From contig NZ_CP109104.1 of the NCBI RefSeq assembly GCF_035917675.1, positions 8,742,001-8,806,000 on the forward strand: DNA of 64,000 nucleotides, read 5' to 3'. A program made the position numbers and the translations under genes. The notes below the pieces were generated by a model, which saw nothing but the letters and a program-made list of their open reading frames with translations, did not search any database and was not told the origin of the DNA. The first letter of the stretch is position 1. Each line of letters begins with the position of its first letter. This DNA comes from Streptomyces sp. NBC_01775 (GTDB taxonomy: Bacteria > Actinomycetota > Actinomycetes > Streptomycetales > Streptomycetaceae). Below, piece after piece: positions 63,247-64,000 of this stretch.

Positions 63247-64000
63247 TCAACGGCCTTGCCGGTGCAGTTTCCTCACGACGTACGCTGCGTCGCGCCCCAC
63301 TCCCCGCACCGACGCGGAGGCGTTGGTGCGCTGATATTCGAGTCCCACATAGCCGAGCCCCCGTACGGCCGTGGAGATCCCGGCCCGCTGCAACGGGAAG
63401 CCCTCGGTGTCCAGTGCGCCCGCCCCGGCCAGGTAGCGCATGTCGGGTCGGTAGCCGGTGGCCAGGACGACCGTGTCGAGGTTCTCGCGCATCCCGTCCT
63501 GCCACTCGACGCTGTCCTCGTGGAGCCGGGTGAAGATCTTGCGGTGGTCGGGGTTTCCGGACTCCAGCGCCGCGCGATACCGCCCGTCGTCAATGATCGG
63601 CATCGACTTGCCGCCCAGCCACCGCCCGATCGGCGCGGAGTCGATCCCCGTCCGTGTCAGCCACCAGTGCAGATCCTGCCCCGCGATCCGTTGTGCCTGC
63701 CACCGCAGCGGCGCCCGGCTGGCCAGAGTCACCCGCGCCACCCCGGCGAGATCGGCGGCGATCTGCATCGCGGAGTTCCCGCCCCCGACCACCACCACGC
63801 GCTGCCCCTGGAACGCTCCCGGCGCCCGGTACTCGCATGCGTGCAGCACGGTGCCCGCGAACTCCCCGAGTCCGGGCAGCTCGGGCCGGTAGGGGTTCCC
63901 GAAGTACCCATTCGCCGCGATCACCGCCGACGCTTCGTACTCTGTGCCGTCCTCTGTCCGCGCTGCGAACCCGCCGTCGGGTGCCATCGCCACCGCCTCC
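63247..64000 (-). CDS. FAD-dependent oxidoreductase, 5' end beyond the window
   Basis: At least 250 residues of a flavin monooxygenase-like protein: 'VIAANGYFGNPYRPELPGLG', NAD(P) site 'RVVVVGGGNSAMQIAADLAG', and the 'VVLATGYRPDMRYL' motif. The C-terminus is in the window (stop at 63247); the FAD-binding start is outside. It is the third FAD enzyme in this island and lies convergent with arsC, 49 bp apart. Confidence 0.82.
   Translation of the reverse strand, partial: EAVAMAPDGGFAARTEDGTEYEASAVIAANGYFGNPYRPELPGLGEFAGTVLHACEYRAPGAFQGQRVVVVGGGNSAMQIAADLAGVARVTLASRAPLRWQAQRIAGQDLHWWLTRTGIDSAPIGRWLGGKSMPIIDDGRYRAALESGNPDHRKIFTRLHEDSVEWQDGMRENLDTVVLATGYRPDMRYLAGAGALDTEGFPLQRAGISTAVRGLGYVGLEYQRTNASASVRGVGRDAAYVVRKLHRQGR

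Overview
This is high-GC DNA with dense, overlapping genes, GTG/TTG starts, WhiB, SpdB-like, XRE/ImmA and LanB families, all typical of a Streptomyces or close relative. Recent genome flux is visible: at least five transposase fragments, one MITE, several broken genes, a mobilizable plasmid-type module and a heavy-metal/arsenic island.

Layout. 0-5.7 kb: tail of an oxidoreductase, then a PucR-type regulator divergent from a symporter / D-2-hydroxyacid dehydrogenase / class II aldolase operon. 5.9-9.1 kb: an orphan Imm7-type immunity gene and a two-gene WXG100/polymorphic-toxin-like unit. 9.1-12.5 kb: decayed genes (a peptide deformylase with several lesions, NmrA and IS701 fragments) among small hypothetical genes. 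12.6-17.8 kb: a complete but divergent urease operon (ureAB fusion, ureC, ureF, ureG, ureD). 18-19.6 kb: TetR regulator and nitroreductase sharing twin palindromic operators, then a MITE whose end supplies the nitroreductase stop codon. 19.8-25.5 kb: Lrp/AsnC regulator divergent from a PLP enzyme, an ion-transporter-type permease and an N-acyl-D-amino-acid deacylase, probably one amino-acid catabolic unit. 25.5-27.7 kb: a gene graveyard. 27.8-31.3 kb: TrmO-like enzyme, XRE/TPR regulator and small signalling genes.

31.3-39.6 kb is the most unusual part. A full-length LanB dehydratase is followed by a thymidylate-synthase paralogue carrying the Asn-to-Asp change of CMP/dCMP hydroxymethylases, an NDK-like protein, a radical SAM enzyme, a DnaQ-like nuclease, a P-loop kinase-like protein and an aldo/keto reductase. 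Most of these genes overlap by 1-8 bp. I infer a biosynthetic system joining aminoacyl-tRNA chemistry to a C5-modified cytosine nucleotide. The product is unknown and no obvious precursor peptide is present, apart from a 22-codon ORF directly in front of lanB.

39.7-44.5 kb: XRE, ImmA/IrrE and membrane-protein genes. 45-51.8 kb: a mobilizable plasmid-like core with a Rep gene carrying iteron-like repeats, a DnaC-like loader, WhiB, an SpdB-like protein, MobC with a 22-bp perfect hairpin that looks like oriT, and a relaxase. No integrase or DNA translocase lies in the window. 52.2-53.8 kb: CmtR-like sensor, a CDF metal exporter and DUF3703. 53.8-64 kb: an arsenic island with MFS (frameshifted), ArsO-like flavoprotein, three ArsR regulators, an ArsM-ArsN1 fusion, FAD oxidoreductases, ACR3 fused to a zinc-ribbon domain, and ArsC, with recognisable palindromic operators.
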